NCBI GenBank assembly: GCA_035277145.1
Contig: DATELA010000050.1
Coordinates: forward strand, 1-64,000
Direction of reading: 5' to 3'
Origin: DASRAP01 sp035277145
Lineage (GTDB): Bacteria; Gemmatimonadota; Gemmatimonadetes; Gemmatimonadales; Gemmatimonadaceae
DNA: 64,000 nt
Part shown: piece after piece, positions 43,378 through 52,552 of the stretch
How the letters are laid out: each line of letters begins with the position of its first letter
Numbering within the stretch: position 1 is the first letter of the stretch
Position numbers and translations under genes: made by a program
Notes under the pieces: model-generated
What the model was told of the DNA's origin: nothing
Database searches by the model: none
The model's input: only the letters and a program-made list of their open reading frames with translations

Positions 43378-44229
43378 TTATTTCATTGCGGCGCGCAGCG
43401 CCTTTGCGAAGTTCGCATCGTCGGGCAATGATTTCACAACATCGTTGATGCGGAATTGGTGGCGCAGCGAGTCGCGATTGCCTTTCGCATCGATCAAGCC
43501 AATTTCCACGGCGACTTTGTCGGAGTAGCCGGGCAGCAACGTTGCGATGCCGCGGGGAATGCGGCCGGGCACGATCGAATTCACGTGATCGATGAGATTC
43601 GACGTGCAGTTGCTCGAGAATAAATCGTAGTACTCGGGATTCGTGCGCAGTTTCTCCGCGCGTTGCAACATCGCAACGAACATGGCGCGCGCGCGTTCGC
43701 GCGTCGTCGCGACGGGATACAAATACAAATCGTAGCCCGCACCGATGATGCGCTGGCGGATGATGTCGTTCTCGTCGCCGATTACGTAGAGCAATTCGAG
43801 TTGGTGCGTGAGCCCCGCCCACATCCCGAACGTTTCGCCACGCTCGCGCCGCGCTTCGACCGAAATCGACACGAACGTCGAATCGCCGAAGCCAAAGGTG
43901 ACAAACGAATGCGCGGTGCCGGTCCACTCGCGTCCGAACGGCGCGAGCACGAACCATACGCGATCGAGTCGTGAGAGATCGACTGCGGTTGTATCCCAAC
44001 GCGCCGAGTAGCGGCCGCCCGTGTCGTGCGCGAATCGCCGGAAACCGTAGATGGTGGCGGAGTCGCCACGGAATTCGATGCGCGGAGCCACGGAATGATC
44101 GAGCGCCCAATCGCGGGTCGCGGATGCGGGGCCGGCGCCCCATCGGCCTAGCCAGACAATCGCCACAGGCGTGAGCAACATCACCGTCAGGGCGGCGGCG
44201 CTCCAGCGCAGGAGCTTTCGTGGCCTCAT
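43378..44229 (-). CDS. DUF4105 (Lnb N-terminal-like) membrane-anchored protein
   Basis: 283-residue protein with one N-terminal membrane span and a periplasmic DUF4105 domain, a papain-like fold relative. Recognisable motifs: VWFVLAPFGREWTGTAHSFVTFGF, the loop YVIGDENDIIRQRI, and NPEYYDLFSSNCTSNLIDHVN with the predicted catalytic Cys and the preceding His in TAHSF. The family is related to the N-terminal domain of the bifidobacterial Lnb processing region; a lipid or peptide hydrolase role is possible. A TTG three codons upstream is an alternative start; the ATG at 44229 is used. Confidence 0.85.
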   Translation of the reverse strand: MRPRKLLRWSAAALTVMLLTPVAIVWLGRWGAGPASATRDWALDHSVAPRIEFRGDSATIYGFRRFAHDTGGRYSARWDTTAVDLSRLDRVWFVLAPFGREWTGTAHSFVTFGFGDSTFVSISVEARRERGETFGMWAGLTHQLELLYVIGDENDIIRQRIIGAGYDLYLYPVATTRERARAMFVAMLQRAEKLRTNPEYYDLFSSNCTSNLIDHVNSIVPGRIPRGIATLLPGYSDKVAVEIGLIDAKGNRDSLRHQFRINDVVKSLPDDANFAKALRAAMK

Positions 44230-44318
44230 TTGGATCAAGACGACGGAGGCCAGAAAAAGGCTAACTTCGCCTCAGCCCAACGCTTCCCAACGCCTTCGTG
44301 TCCAATCCCCCGAGCTCA

Positions 44319-44888
44319 ATGAAGAACGTCGCAACAGCCTTAGCGACATCCCAGGGCGTGGACGAACGGTGGTTGGTGGCGCGGGCCCGGCAAGGCGACC
44401 GGGTAGCCGCCCGACAGCTATACGACTCGCACGCGCGACGGGTGCATCGACTCGTATTTCGCATCTGCGAAGACGAGGAGTTGGCGCGCGACCTGACGCA
44501 GGACGCATTCGTGCGGGCATTCGGTCAGATCGCGTCGTTCCGCGGGGATTCGGCGTTCGGCACATGGCTCCATCGGATTGCGGTGTCAGTGGCACTCAAT
44601 GCGATGCGCAAGGTGAAGCGGCAACGTGACCGCGAGCGTCCTCTCGAGGATTCGATCGATCTTCACGAGGCGCCGGTGCGCGAAGCAGATCCTGATTTGC
44701 GAGAACGGTTGCACGCGGCGATCGACGCGCTGCCGGAATCGCTGAGACATCCGATGGTGCTGTACCACGTCGAAGGTTACACACACGTGGAGATCGGCAA
44801 GATGCTTGGGATTGCAGAAGGAACAAGTAAGGCGCGCGTGTTTGAAGCGCGCGCACGACTGCGTGAAACGTTGGCGGATTTTGCGTAA
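44319..44888 (+). CDS. ECF-type RNA polymerase sigma factor
   Basis: 189-residue ECF sigma factor. Region 2: ARQLYDSHARRVHRLVFRICEDEELARDLTQDAFVRAFGQIASFRGDSAFGTWLHRIAVSVALNAMRK. Region 4: LPESLRHPMVLYHVEGYTHVEIGKMLGIAEGTSKARVFEARARL. A GTG seven codons upstream is an alternative start. It is the first gene of a four-gene operon: sigma, anti-sigma (26-base gap), HEAT protein 1 (23 bases) and HEAT protein 2 (4-base overlap). Confidence 0.93.
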   Translation: MKNVATALATSQGVDERWLVARARQGDRVAARQLYDSHARRVHRLVFRICEDEELARDLTQDAFVRAFGQIASFRGDSAFGTWLHRIAVSVALNAMRKVKRQRDRERPLEDSIDLHEAPVREADPDLRERLHAAIDALPESLRHPMVLYHVEGYTHVEIGKMLGIAEGTSKARVFEARARLRETLADFA

Positions 44889-44914
44889 GGCAAGGAGCAG
44901 CAAAGGAGCAACAG

Positions 44915-45565
44915 ATGACTAACGACGAATTGGACAAAGCCTTGAACAGCGCTCGCGAGACGTATCGCGTTCCGCCGGAGCCGCCACTCGAAACGATGTG
45001 GACGGCGATCGACGAACAGCTGATGAGCTCACCGTCACGGTGGTCGCTTCCGCGACGCGGATCGTCATGGTCGCTCATCGGATTGGCGGCGGCCGCCGCG
45101 CTCGTGATGGGCATTGGTGTGGGACGCTGGACTGCTGCACCGATCTCATTGCCGGTGAACACTGTTGATGTTGCGACGACGGGCTCCGGGCCGACGTCGG
45201 CGCGATTGGTTTCCGATGAAATGGCCGCGCCGCTGCAGCGGACCGCGACGCATTACCTCGGCGAAACCGAAGCGTTGTTGCGCGAGCTGGAGCAGGGAAC
45301 GCAGGGTCGCTATGGCCAGCAGGCAACGGCGTTGCTCGCGACGACGCGCTTGTTGCTCGATTCGCCGGCCGCGACCGATGCACGCATGCGCGGCTTGTTC
45401 GAAGATCTCGAATTGATTCTCGCACAGATCGCGACGTTGCGCAGCAGTGGATCGCCGCAACGGCGCGAGCAGGAACTCAACATGATTCGCAGCGCGCTCA
45501 CGGAGCGCGACGTGGTACCTCGCGTGCGCACCGCAGTGGTGACGCTCTCGTCCTCAGAAGACTGA
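44915..45565 (+). CDS. anti-sigma factor-like membrane protein
   Basis: 216-residue protein behind a good AAGGAG. It has a cytoplasmic N terminus (DELDKALNSARETYRVPPEPPLETMWTAI), one membrane span (SLIGLAAAAALVMGIGVGRW, about residues 53-72) and an exported helical domain (RELEQGTQGRYGQQATALLATTRLLL). Position directly after an ECF sigma gene and topology mark it as the cognate anti-sigma factor, although there is no zinc motif. The helical exported domain could sense the HEAT-repeat proteins encoded next. Confidence 0.75.
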   Translation: MTNDELDKALNSARETYRVPPEPPLETMWTAIDEQLMSSPSRWSLPRRGSSWSLIGLAAAAALVMGIGVGRWTAAPISLPVNTVDVATTGSGPTSARLVSDEMAAPLQRTATHYLGETEALLRELEQGTQGRYGQQATALLATTRLLLDSPAATDARMRGLFEDLELILAQIATLRSSGSPQRREQELNMIRSALTERDVVPRVRTAVVTLSSSED

Positions 45566-45588
45566 ACAGACTAACGGAGACGCTTCCG

Positions 45589-47262
45589 ATGATTCGTGCA
45601 CTTCATACGCTTCGCGCAGTTGCGGTTCTCGCCGTCGTGACGGCTGTCGCCGGCGCGCAGAATCCGCCGGTTCCAATTCCTCCGCCGACGCCCCCGTCGC
45701 CACCGAGCCCACGCTCGGCACCGATGCCGGCCCCGGTGATCACGCCGCGCATTGGGCCGCTGGACCTGCACATGGCGCCGCTCGACCTGCGCATCGACGT
45801 GAATCACGCGGTGCACGAAGCACTCGTGCAATCGCGTGTCGCACTCGAGCACTCTCGCGTGATGTCGCATGAGGCCATGGAGCACGCCAACGAGCAGGTG
45901 CGTCGTGCGCTCGAAGATGCGCGTATCGACGGTCGATTCCCCGCGATCGCGCCGATGCCAGCGATTCCACCGATCGACATGCCGTCGATCGCCGTGCCGG
46001 GACGATCGCTGAACTTCGGCCCGTTCTATCAGAGCGATCCGGCGGATTCGCTGTACAAGCAGGCCGGTCAGCTCTTCAACAGCAGCGACTTCCGAGCCGC
46101 CGCGCAGCGCTTCAAGGAGCTACAGCAGCGATATCCGAATTCTCAGTACATCTCGCAATCGATGTACTACCAATCCATGGCGTTGTACCGCGCAGGTTCC
46201 GACGCAGAATTGCGCGAAGCGCTCAGCGTGATCGAAGCGCGTCAGCAGCGGTTCCCGAACGCACGCAACGAAGATCCAACGTTGCCCACTCGCATCCGGC
46301 GTATGCTCGCGGAACGTGGCGATGCGGGCGCGCGCTCGACGTTGCAGCAGCAGGCGACATCCGGCACGCAATCGTGTGACCGCGAGGAGATGCAGGTGCG
46401 TATGGAAGCGCTGTCGGGCTTGCAGCGCATGGACCCAGCTGCAGCACAGCCGGCACTTGAACGCGTTCTTGCTCGTCGCGACGAGTGCTCGCTGAACCTC
46501 CGTCGCGCCGCGCTTCAGATCCTCACCCGACAAGGCGACGAGAAGTCGGTTGCAACGCTGATCTCTGTGGCGAAGAACGATCCGTCGCCGCGTATGCGCG
46601 CTGACGCAATGGAGTTCGTGGCCAAGTTCCCGAACGACGAAGTGTTCGCGATGCTGGAAAACGCAGCGCGTACGGAGACGAACGAATCCATTCGCAGCGC
46701 CGCGGCGCGCAATCTGGTCGGCTATCCAACGCCACGCGCACGCCAGGCGGCGCGGAGCATTATCGAAGACAACACGATTCCGGACAACGTTCGCCGCGAA
46801 ATGCTGGGTCGCTACAACAATGAGCGCGGGACCGCGGAGGACGCGGCGTGGCTGCGCGCCGCATTCCCCCGCGTGACATCACCGAGTGTCCGGGGTGCGA
46901 TCGTCGGTGCTGTTTCGCGCATCGGCGGTGCGGACAGCCAGCGTTGGTTGATGGATATCGCATCGAGCGACCAGGAAACGGTGCAGTTGCGTAGCTACGC
47001 GTTCCGCGCAGTCGCTGGTGGAATGACGACTCCCGATCTCATTCGTGCGTACGACAACACTGCCGCGCGCTCGATGCGCCAGTCCGTTGCCGGAGAACTC
47101 AACAAGCGCAAAGAACCGGAAGCGCTCGACAAGCTCATCGATATCCTGAAGCGGAGCACGGACCCCGAAGTACGCAACCACGTGTTGAACATGCTCACCG
47201 ATCGCAACGACCCGAAGGTGAAGGCGGCGTTGCTGGAGTTGATCGACCGGAGCGACAGATGA
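45589..47262 (+). CDS. exported TPR/HEAT-repeat protein
   Basis: 557-residue exported protein: signal peptide residues 1-24 (ending VAGAQ), proline-rich spacer (residues 24-55), a tetratricopeptide-like YbgF/BamD-type segment (about 150-215, YKQAGQLFNSSDFRAAAQRFKELQQRYPNSQ), then a HEAT-repeat solenoid (about 265-555: LQILTRQGDEKSVATLISVAKNDPSPRMRADAMEFV and similar). Probably a periplasmic scaffold. It overlaps the next HEAT gene by 4 bases, and both follow an ECF sigma/anti-sigma pair, suggesting a stress-regulated envelope module. Confidence 0.85.
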   Translation: MIRALHTLRAVAVLAVVTAVAGAQNPPVPIPPPTPPSPPSPRSAPMPAPVITPRIGPLDLHMAPLDLRIDVNHAVHEALVQSRVALEHSRVMSHEAMEHANEQVRRALEDARIDGRFPAIAPMPAIPPIDMPSIAVPGRSLNFGPFYQSDPADSLYKQAGQLFNSSDFRAAAQRFKELQQRYPNSQYISQSMYYQSMALYRAGSDAELREALSVIEARQQRFPNARNEDPTLPTRIRRMLAERGDAGARSTLQQQATSGTQSCDREEMQVRMEALSGLQRMDPAAAQPALERVLARRDECSLNLRRAALQILTRQGDEKSVATLISVAKNDPSPRMRADAMEFVAKFPNDEVFAMLENAARTETNESIRSAAARNLVGYPTPRARQAARSIIEDNTIPDNVRREMLGRYNNERGTAEDAAWLRAAFPRVTSPSVRGAIVGAVSRIGGADSQRWLMDIASSDQETVQLRSYAFRAVAGGMTTPDLIRAYDNTAARSMRQSVAGELNKRKEPEALDKLIDILKRSTDPEVRNHVLNMLTDRNDPKVKAALLELIDRSDR

Positions 47263-48536
47263 ACCGCGCCAGGCTTTCGCTGAGTGCGAGCGCAGTAGCG
47301 CTCGCACTCGCCGGAGCCACTCCCGCGTTCGCGCAAACGCTCGACTCACGCGTGCGCAGTGCGAGTGGCGACGTCGTGCAGTTCAACTTTGCAGCACGCA
47401 GCGGCGTGTGCGGCGACGGCCGCCAGTTGTTGCGCGTCGATGGCGGGTACTGGACGACCACATACGGCAGCTACAATGACATGACCACGTGCGCACCTGG
47501 ACCGGTGCGTGCGGTGGTCTCGAAGGACCGCGGAGACGTGATTCGCATTCAGCTCGTCGCGGGCCCGCTCGTCAACGTGCAGGACGCGGCCGATCTGGGC
47601 CGCGTGAGCGGTGCGGATGCGGCTCGCTACTTCATTGATCTTGCAAATCGGCTGGAGGGGCGTCCGGCGCGTACCGCCGTGTTGGCCGCATCGCTCGCGG
47701 ATTCAGCGGACGTTGCAGACGCGTTGCTCGCGATCGCGCGCAATCCTGATCGCGCGCGTGAACTGCGAAGCTCGGCGTTGAGTTGGGCGTCGCGTCGCGC
47801 AGGTGTTGCCGGCGCATCGCGCATGGCGACATCGCTCAACAGCATCGCGACGGACCCCAACGAACGGCAAACGATGCGCGCTTCGGCGCTCAATGGACTC
47901 TCGACGCTCGAAGGCGGCGCTGGCGTATCCGCGCTGATTGCATTGAGCGACCGCACTGATGATGCGTGGCTGGCCGGTGAAGCAGCCGACGCATTGTCGC
48001 GCACGAACGACGCCCGCGTCCGCCCGCAATTGCGACGTCTGCTCGACAATCGTTCGACGCCCGAGGCGTCGCGCGTCCGAGTCATTAGCGCGCTTGGAAA
48101 TACTGACGGTACCGTGCGCGACGCAGAAGCACTGCGCGCCGCGTATCCGCGATTTACCGAGCGTGAACGGACCGCGGCACTCGGCGCTATCGGCAACATC
48201 GGCGATCGTGCGAGCATCTCGTGGTTGCTCGATCGCGCGAAAGATCCCGCCGAGGGAATGACGCTACGTCGGGGCGCCGCGCAGCGCGCGGCGAGAGCGG
48301 GCGCGCGTGCGAGTGATCTCGCGCTGCTGTATGACGCGGTGATCGAACGTCAGTTGCGCGAAGTGATCGTCGACGCGCTGGCCGAAGATGGTTCGCGTCC
48401 GGCGCTCGACAAGTTGCTGAGCATTGCAGAGACGACGTCGTCGGACATGAATGTGCGGCGGCGAGCTATTTCGAAGTTAGGTGAGAGCGGGGATCCGCGA
48501 GCGAAACCGTTGCTCGAGTCGATAATTGGCAGGTAA
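47259..48536 (+). CDS. exported HEAT-repeat protein
   Basis: 425-residue exported protein, signal peptide residues 1-22 (ending PAFAQ). The N-terminal ~110 residues form a small beta domain with two cysteines (SGVCGDGRQLLRVDGGYW...TTCAPG) that may form a disulfide. The rest is a HEAT solenoid (ADALLAIARNPDRARELRSSALSWASRRAG; repeated XALGNIGDRASISWLLDRAKDP-like units). It is translationally coupled to the preceding HEAT protein. No enzyme motif; likely a protein-binding partner. Confidence 0.85.
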   Translation: MNRARLSLSASAVALALAGATPAFAQTLDSRVRSASGDVVQFNFAARSGVCGDGRQLLRVDGGYWTTTYGSYNDMTTCAPGPVRAVVSKDRGDVIRIQLVAGPLVNVQDAADLGRVSGADAARYFIDLANRLEGRPARTAVLAASLADSADVADALLAIARNPDRARELRSSALSWASRRAGVAGASRMATSLNSIATDPNERQTMRASALNGLSTLEGGAGVSALIALSDRTDDAWLAGEAADALSRTNDARVRPQLRRLLDNRSTPEASRVRVISALGNTDGTVRDAEALRAAYPRFTERERTAALGAIGNIGDRASISWLLDRAKDPAEGMTLRRGAAQRAARAGARASDLALLYDAVIERQLREVIVDALAEDGSRPALDKLLSIAETTSSDMNVRRRAISKLGESGDPRAKPLLESIIGR

Positions 48537-48544
48537 GTGCGAAA

Positions 48545-48660
48545 GGCGATTACGACTGACAACGAGAACGACTGACAACGAGAACGACTGACAACGAGAA
48601 CGACTGACAACGATGAACGACTGACGACGATTACGACTAACAGCGATTACCGCTAGCCGC
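48545..48660 (+). repeat. 16-bp tandem repeat (ACGACTGACAACGAGA)
   Basis: Units begin at 48552, 48568, 48584, 48600, 48617 and 48633: three exact ACGACTGACAACGAGA, one 17-base variant, then ACGACTGACGACGATT and ACGACTAACAGCGATT. The last two converge on the unit at 30722-30785, so both arrays belong to one family. The array lies after the HEAT operon and before the membrane protein gene. Confidence 0.88.
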
Positions 48661-48721
48661 GACAAAGGACGTAGAACCACGGATATCGTTGCGCCCGGTG
48701 CTGGCTTAGGCTCCGGGCGCG

Positions 48722-49441
48722 ATGCGTTCATGGATCCACTACGTCCCCATCGTCACGACTTTCTTCGCGACGTTCTTTGCCGTCGTGATGTTTCGCCGCT
48801 GGCGCGAGCGCCGCGGCACGCACGTGCTGTGGTGGGCGATCGGCATGGTGTCGTACGCGGCCGGCACGCTGACCGAATCGCTCACGACACTGATCGGCTG
48901 GCAGGAGCCCGTGTTTCGCGCGTGGTACATCACCGGTGCGTTGCTCGGCGGCATGCCGCTCGCTCAAGGATCGGCGTATTTGCACCTCAGCTCGCGCGCG
49001 GCCACGCGTTGGGCCGTCGCGGTGTGCACTGTAGTCGTCATCGCGAGCGCGCTCGTGATCCTCTCGCCAATCGATGTCACTGCGATCGAGCCACACCGGT
49101 TATCCGGTCGCGTGCTCGAGTTGAGCTGGGTGCGGCTCTTCAGTCCGTTCGTGAATACGTACGCCCTCCTGTTTCTCGTCGGCGGAGCCATCGCGTCTGC
49201 GGTCAAGTTTCGCCGCGACCCTGCGCTCGGGCACCGATTCCTGGGGAATGTCGGGATCGCCGTCGGCGGACTGTTACCTGGAATTGGTGGCGCGTTCACG
49301 CGCGCCGGTCACGTTGAGGTCCTGTACGTGACGGAACTCGTCGGACTCCTGCTCATCTACGTGGGGTATCGCCTCAACGTGCGTGAAGCAACGCCGACTG
49401 GGCGCACTGCGAGGATGATTCAGGTACCGCAGCCTACCTGA
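48722..49441 (+). CDS. polytopic membrane protein of unknown function
   Basis: 239-residue protein with about seven hydrophobic spans (IVTTFFATFFAVVMF; HVLWWAIGMVSYAAGTL; AWYITGALLGGMPLAQGSAYL; WAVAVCTVVVIASALVIL; YALLFLVGGAIASAV; VGIAVGGLLPGIGGAF; VTELVGLLLIYVGYRL). No catalytic signature that I recognise; the seven-span layout recalls sensor-type membrane modules but no signalling domain is attached. It lies just upstream of the tRNA-Asn gene. Confidence 0.7.
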   Translation: MRSWIHYVPIVTTFFATFFAVVMFRRWRERRGTHVLWWAIGMVSYAAGTLTESLTTLIGWQEPVFRAWYITGALLGGMPLAQGSAYLHLSSRAATRWAVAVCTVVVIASALVILSPIDVTAIEPHRLSGRVLELSWVRLFSPFVNTYALLFLVGGAIASAVKFRRDPALGHRFLGNVGIAVGGLLPGIGGAFTRAGHVEVLYVTELVGLLLIYVGYRLNVREATPTGRTARMIQVPQPT

Positions 49442-49495
49442 TCCCGTTAGTCTTCGCCTCCCCGTCTTCGGCTTTCCCTTCGGTCTTCGTGGTAT

Positions 49496-49568
49496 TGGGG
49501 TGTAGCTCAACTGGCAGAGCACTCGACTGTTAATCGAGCGGTTGGTGGTTCGAGTCCACCCGCCCCAG
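49496..49568 (+). tRNA. tRNA-Asn (anticodon GUU)
   Basis: Full cloverleaf by eye. Acceptor TGGGGTG (49496-49502) pairs with CGCCCCA (49561-49567, one G-U pair). D-stem GCTC/GAGC, anticodon stem CTCGA/TCGAG with loop CTGTTAA (anticodon GTT at 49529-49531), variable loop 5, T-stem GGTGG/CCACC with loop TTCGAGT. Discriminator base G at 49568; CCA is not encoded. A degenerate copy of the 3' half lies at 55857-55898. Confidence 0.97.
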
Positions 49569-50339
49569 TTATTGCAGAATTGCACCCCCGTTGCGCGTTT
49601 GCGCGTGCGCTCGGGCTTCCGCTGGAACGGTCTTCAGGTCCGTAGGTCCGTTGGCGGTGTCGGTTCGCGCACCATCAAACCGTGGCTTTGCAGAAGGGCG
49701 CGCTCTCCACAATGCGTTCCGTCGGGTCCTTTCGTCGACCGCTCCCACAACGCCGAAGTGCGCACGAATCGCAGTGCGGTGAGATCGTGAACGCGTTCCG
49801 CAGGGCAGGACGCGGTGGGCGCAAGCCTTCGGACCCTTGCCGTCTGGGCGCGGCGTACGCGTCGCGGCGCCGACTGTGTCAAATCACTCGTCCGGCCGTC
49901 ACACGCATCGCCGATGATCGCCGACTCAGGACGAGACCTGCACAACTGCCTGACTACGTGTGCTCTCTGAGCGGCGGCTCTGCCGACTGCATGACGGACG
50001 CGCAGCCGCGTCGAGATCCGGCGGCCTCAATAGCTGGCTGCTGCGACGTCTCTTGTGCGCACCACGCGTGACACAATTCCACTTCGAATCGACGTAAACG
50101 TTCGGTCCCGAACGATCTTGACACACGGCCCAGGTTCGCTTGATCCTTGCGCAAGGTGTGCGTCGCTGAAGCCACTGGCGCAGTGTGAAAGGATGGTCGA
50201 CGCACGGCGGGCCCAAAGCGTCCGCGAGATGCTGTGCGCGGGGGCCATGTGTTCGTTACGTGGTCCCCGCTCCGGCGGCGGAGGTCCTCTGGGGACTGCC
50301 GACGGGCTGGGATGCTTTGCGCAAACGCAGGAGTACGAC
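49569..50339 (+). other. 771-base non-coding stretch downstream of tRNA-Asn
   Basis: No gene is supported here: open frames are short, overlapping and without family features or ribosome binding sites. This is where an integrase would usually lie if the region is a tRNA-targeted island, so a decayed integrase is possible, but I see no recognisable remnant. The right end contains the ribosome binding site AGGAG for the regulator at 50340. Confidence 0.5.
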
Positions 50340-51107
50340 ATGCAGGTCTACGCGGTGCTACCGGCGGAGTCGTTGGATTTCTTGATGCGGAGTCTGTCGC
50401 CAGAGGCGCGCGTGGACCCGTTGGCACTTGGCAGCGCCGCTGCCGTTCTAGAGCGGGCACGTCACGGAAGCGTCCTGGTTATTGACCCGTCTGTGTTGAC
50501 CGCGCGCGCGGCAGTGAGCATACGCGATGCAATGCGGCGATCAGGGCTCCCCACCTGCCTCTACGCGAACGCCAGCGAGGATACAGCGCACCGCGTGCTA
50601 GTCCTCGCCGTCTCAGGCGATGTAGAGATCTTGTTTCGAGGTGCCCCGGACGAGCGAACAGTTCTAAGGCGCTTGGTTGAGCGGCGGTTTGAAAGCACCG
50701 CTCCCGCACTCGTCCTTAGTTACATCGCAGCGTCGCTTCAGCGTCTCACTCGCGAGCTCAAACTTCGAGCCACCGGGCTTTTTGGATGGCTACGCCTTCC
50801 CAACGAGGCAGTACTGAACCGGGGCCCGCACATGCATCACCGCACGACCGACTATCGGCAGCTAGCGCGCGCCGGACTAGGACCGTGGTCTCTGCTTGTT
50901 GCGGGCGCTCGCATCGCGCGCGCGTGGTCGCGCGCGGACGACATCCGCACCGTCGGCTTACTTGCCGATCGGCTGGGATACTCGTCGAGTCGGGTCTTGT
51001 CGGCACATAGTCATCGATTCCTAAGTTGCTCGTTTCGCAAGGCGCAGCGCACGCTTTCTACTGAGGAGGTCGCCGCGCGCATCGCCCGAGTTGTATCGCG
51101 GCCTTAG
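50340..51107 (+). CDS. pseudo-receiver / AraC-like regulator (second copy of the cluster type)
   Basis: 255-residue protein. The ATG at 50340 with AGGAG 7 bases upstream is clearly the start. The N terminus is a receiver-like alternating fold (MQVYAVLPAESLDFL, GSVLVIDPSVLTARAAVSIRDAM, GDVEILFRGAPDERTVLRRLV) with an acidic residue but no full phosphorelay pattern. The C terminus is AraC-like (DIRTVGLLADRLGYSSSRVLSAHSHRFLSCSF). The architecture matches the regulator at 4692-5255, which also stands before propeller and Cys-protein genes. It probably controls the downstream genes. Confidence 0.7.
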   Translation: MQVYAVLPAESLDFLMRSLSPEARVDPLALGSAAAVLERARHGSVLVIDPSVLTARAAVSIRDAMRRSGLPTCLYANASEDTAHRVLVLAVSGDVEILFRGAPDERTVLRRLVERRFESTAPALVLSYIAASLQRLTRELKLRATGLFGWLRLPNEAVLNRGPHMHHRTTDYRQLARAGLGPWSLLVAGARIARAWSRADDIRTVGLLADRLGYSSSRVLSAHSHRFLSCSFRKAQRTLSTEEVAARIARVVSRP

Positions 51108-51296
51108 GAGTGTCTGGCGTAGACGCTCAGCGAACAGCCGATGCCGCATCCTGCCGCCCGGCCGTTTGAACGCATCAGGACGACCGAAAGAGCAACGGAA
51201 CGCGACGCTGCGCAACGCGCAAGTATTTTGTCGCGCTCGTTGCGCGCCTATCGTAGCATCGGCTTTGCGGAATCGCACGATGCATCTCAGGGGCGC

Positions 51297-52541
51297 ATGG
51301 ACCAGCTGACACGCGATGTGTGGAGGTTCGGGGAAGGCTGGGGACCTTTCGTCGCGCTGCCGGAGCGGAAGCGGGCAAGTACGGAGCGTCCGCAAGCCCT
51401 CGGCTCGAAGTCGCGTGTCCCACGCGCATGGCGAGGCACGGCCGTGTTCATTGCACTCTTGAGCGGCGCAGCAGTGCCTGCGACGGGCCAACGTGCCGTA
51501 CAGGCGGTGACCACGGCGTGCTCGGATTGCAAAATCAGCCTCAGAAGAACTGGTGGCTTCGGCGGAACCAGCTCTGAGCGGAGCTTGCCCGGCCACGTTC
51601 GGGCCTTCGACGTGGATGCGCTGGGGCGACTCTGGGTGAGTTTTTTCATTCCGCAGCCTCCGATGATATTCGACTCCACCGGGCGGTACATGCGCGACGC
51701 CGGCCGGCAGGGCAGTGGTCCCGGAGAGATCGGAATTGACTCGTACGCGGTCCGAGCCAGTGGCGATTCAATGCTCGTGCTCGATTTCGCGAACGCGCGT
51801 GTTAACACCTACTCACCGTCCGGAGTTTTCATCCGATCGTTTGTAGCAAACTATGGAGTTGAGGCAAACTCGTACGTACCGCTCCAGAATGGTGCTGTTG
51901 TGGTTACTGGAGCGCTAAGGTCACGAGATCAGGCCGGATTCCCACTGCATGTTTTCGACGCGTCGGGGACATGGAAGCGTTCATTCGGTGCGGACGCTCC
52001 CGCCATGGCAGGCGCCGGTGCGGGCGTTCCTCGACTTGTCGCAGCCCCGAGCATCGCTGACCGTTTCTGGACTATCGATCCTCTGACGTACGTGATCACA
52101 CTGTGGACTGGAGCTGGTGACCGCCTGATGGTCATCTCGCGTAAGGTGCCTTGGTTTACGCCCTCTCCGATCGCAGTGAATCCAACCCCCGACGCGATTC
52201 CCCAGACTCTGGCCTCCGTCATCCACGAAGACCGTGGCTTGCTTTGGGTCGCGGCGCACGTCCCAGACCGCAGGTGGAAGGCGAGTTTCGGCCAGCCGCG
52301 GCCAGTGCGGGGACCGCCGATAGCCGCCCAGGGTCGAATGACGACTCCAGTCGAGGATATGCGCAAGCTCTACGACACGTACATCGAAGTCTATGAAACG
52401 CAGTCAGGTCGGTTGCTGGCATCTCACTTAGCGGACGACGTCATTGTGGGCGTGCTTCACGGAGGCTTGTTGATTGGCGCGGAGGGCGACGGCAGTGAGT
52501 TTGCCATATACCGTGCGGGCTTTTCACCCATCAAACGATAG
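51297..52541 (+). CDS. exported six-bladed beta-propeller protein
   Basis: About 414-residue protein. A hydrophobic export segment lies at residues ~45-62 (GTAVFIALLSGAAVPATGQ), preceded by a long polar stretch, so the true start is uncertain: ATG at 51297 (used) or 51141. The mature part begins with a CSDCK motif and continues as NHL-type blades (VDALGRLWVSFF, FDSTGRYMRDAGRQGSGPGEI, MLVLDFANARVNTYSPSGVFIRSF). A late WVAAHVPDRRW blade follows. It precedes a Cys-containing exported protein by 11 bases, mirroring the 5.6-8.3 kb cluster. Confidence 0.7.
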   Translation: MDQLTRDVWRFGEGWGPFVALPERKRASTERPQALGSKSRVPRAWRGTAVFIALLSGAAVPATGQRAVQAVTTACSDCKISLRRTGGFGGTSSERSLPGHVRAFDVDALGRLWVSFFIPQPPMIFDSTGRYMRDAGRQGSGPGEIGIDSYAVRASGDSMLVLDFANARVNTYSPSGVFIRSFVANYGVEANSYVPLQNGAVVVTGALRSRDQAGFPLHVFDASGTWKRSFGADAPAMAGAGAGVPRLVAAPSIADRFWTIDPLTYVITLWTGAGDRLMVISRKVPWFTPSPIAVNPTPDAIPQTLASVIHEDRGLLWVAAHVPDRRWKASFGQPRPVRGPPIAAQGRMTTPVEDMRKLYDTYIEVYETQSGRLLASHLADDVIVGVLHGGLLIGAEGDGSEFAIYRAGFSPIKR

Positions 52542-52552
52542 GAGTCTGACAT

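Noticed and set aside
30706..48660. Possible CRISPR arrays at the 16-bp tandem repeats
   Set aside because: The units are contiguous, with no spacers between them and no cas genes in the window; they are simple tandem repeats.
49682..50071. 129-codon open frame as a possible integrase remnant next to tRNA-Asn
   Set aside because: No tyrosine- or serine-recombinase motif is visible; too short and compositionally unlike a gene.
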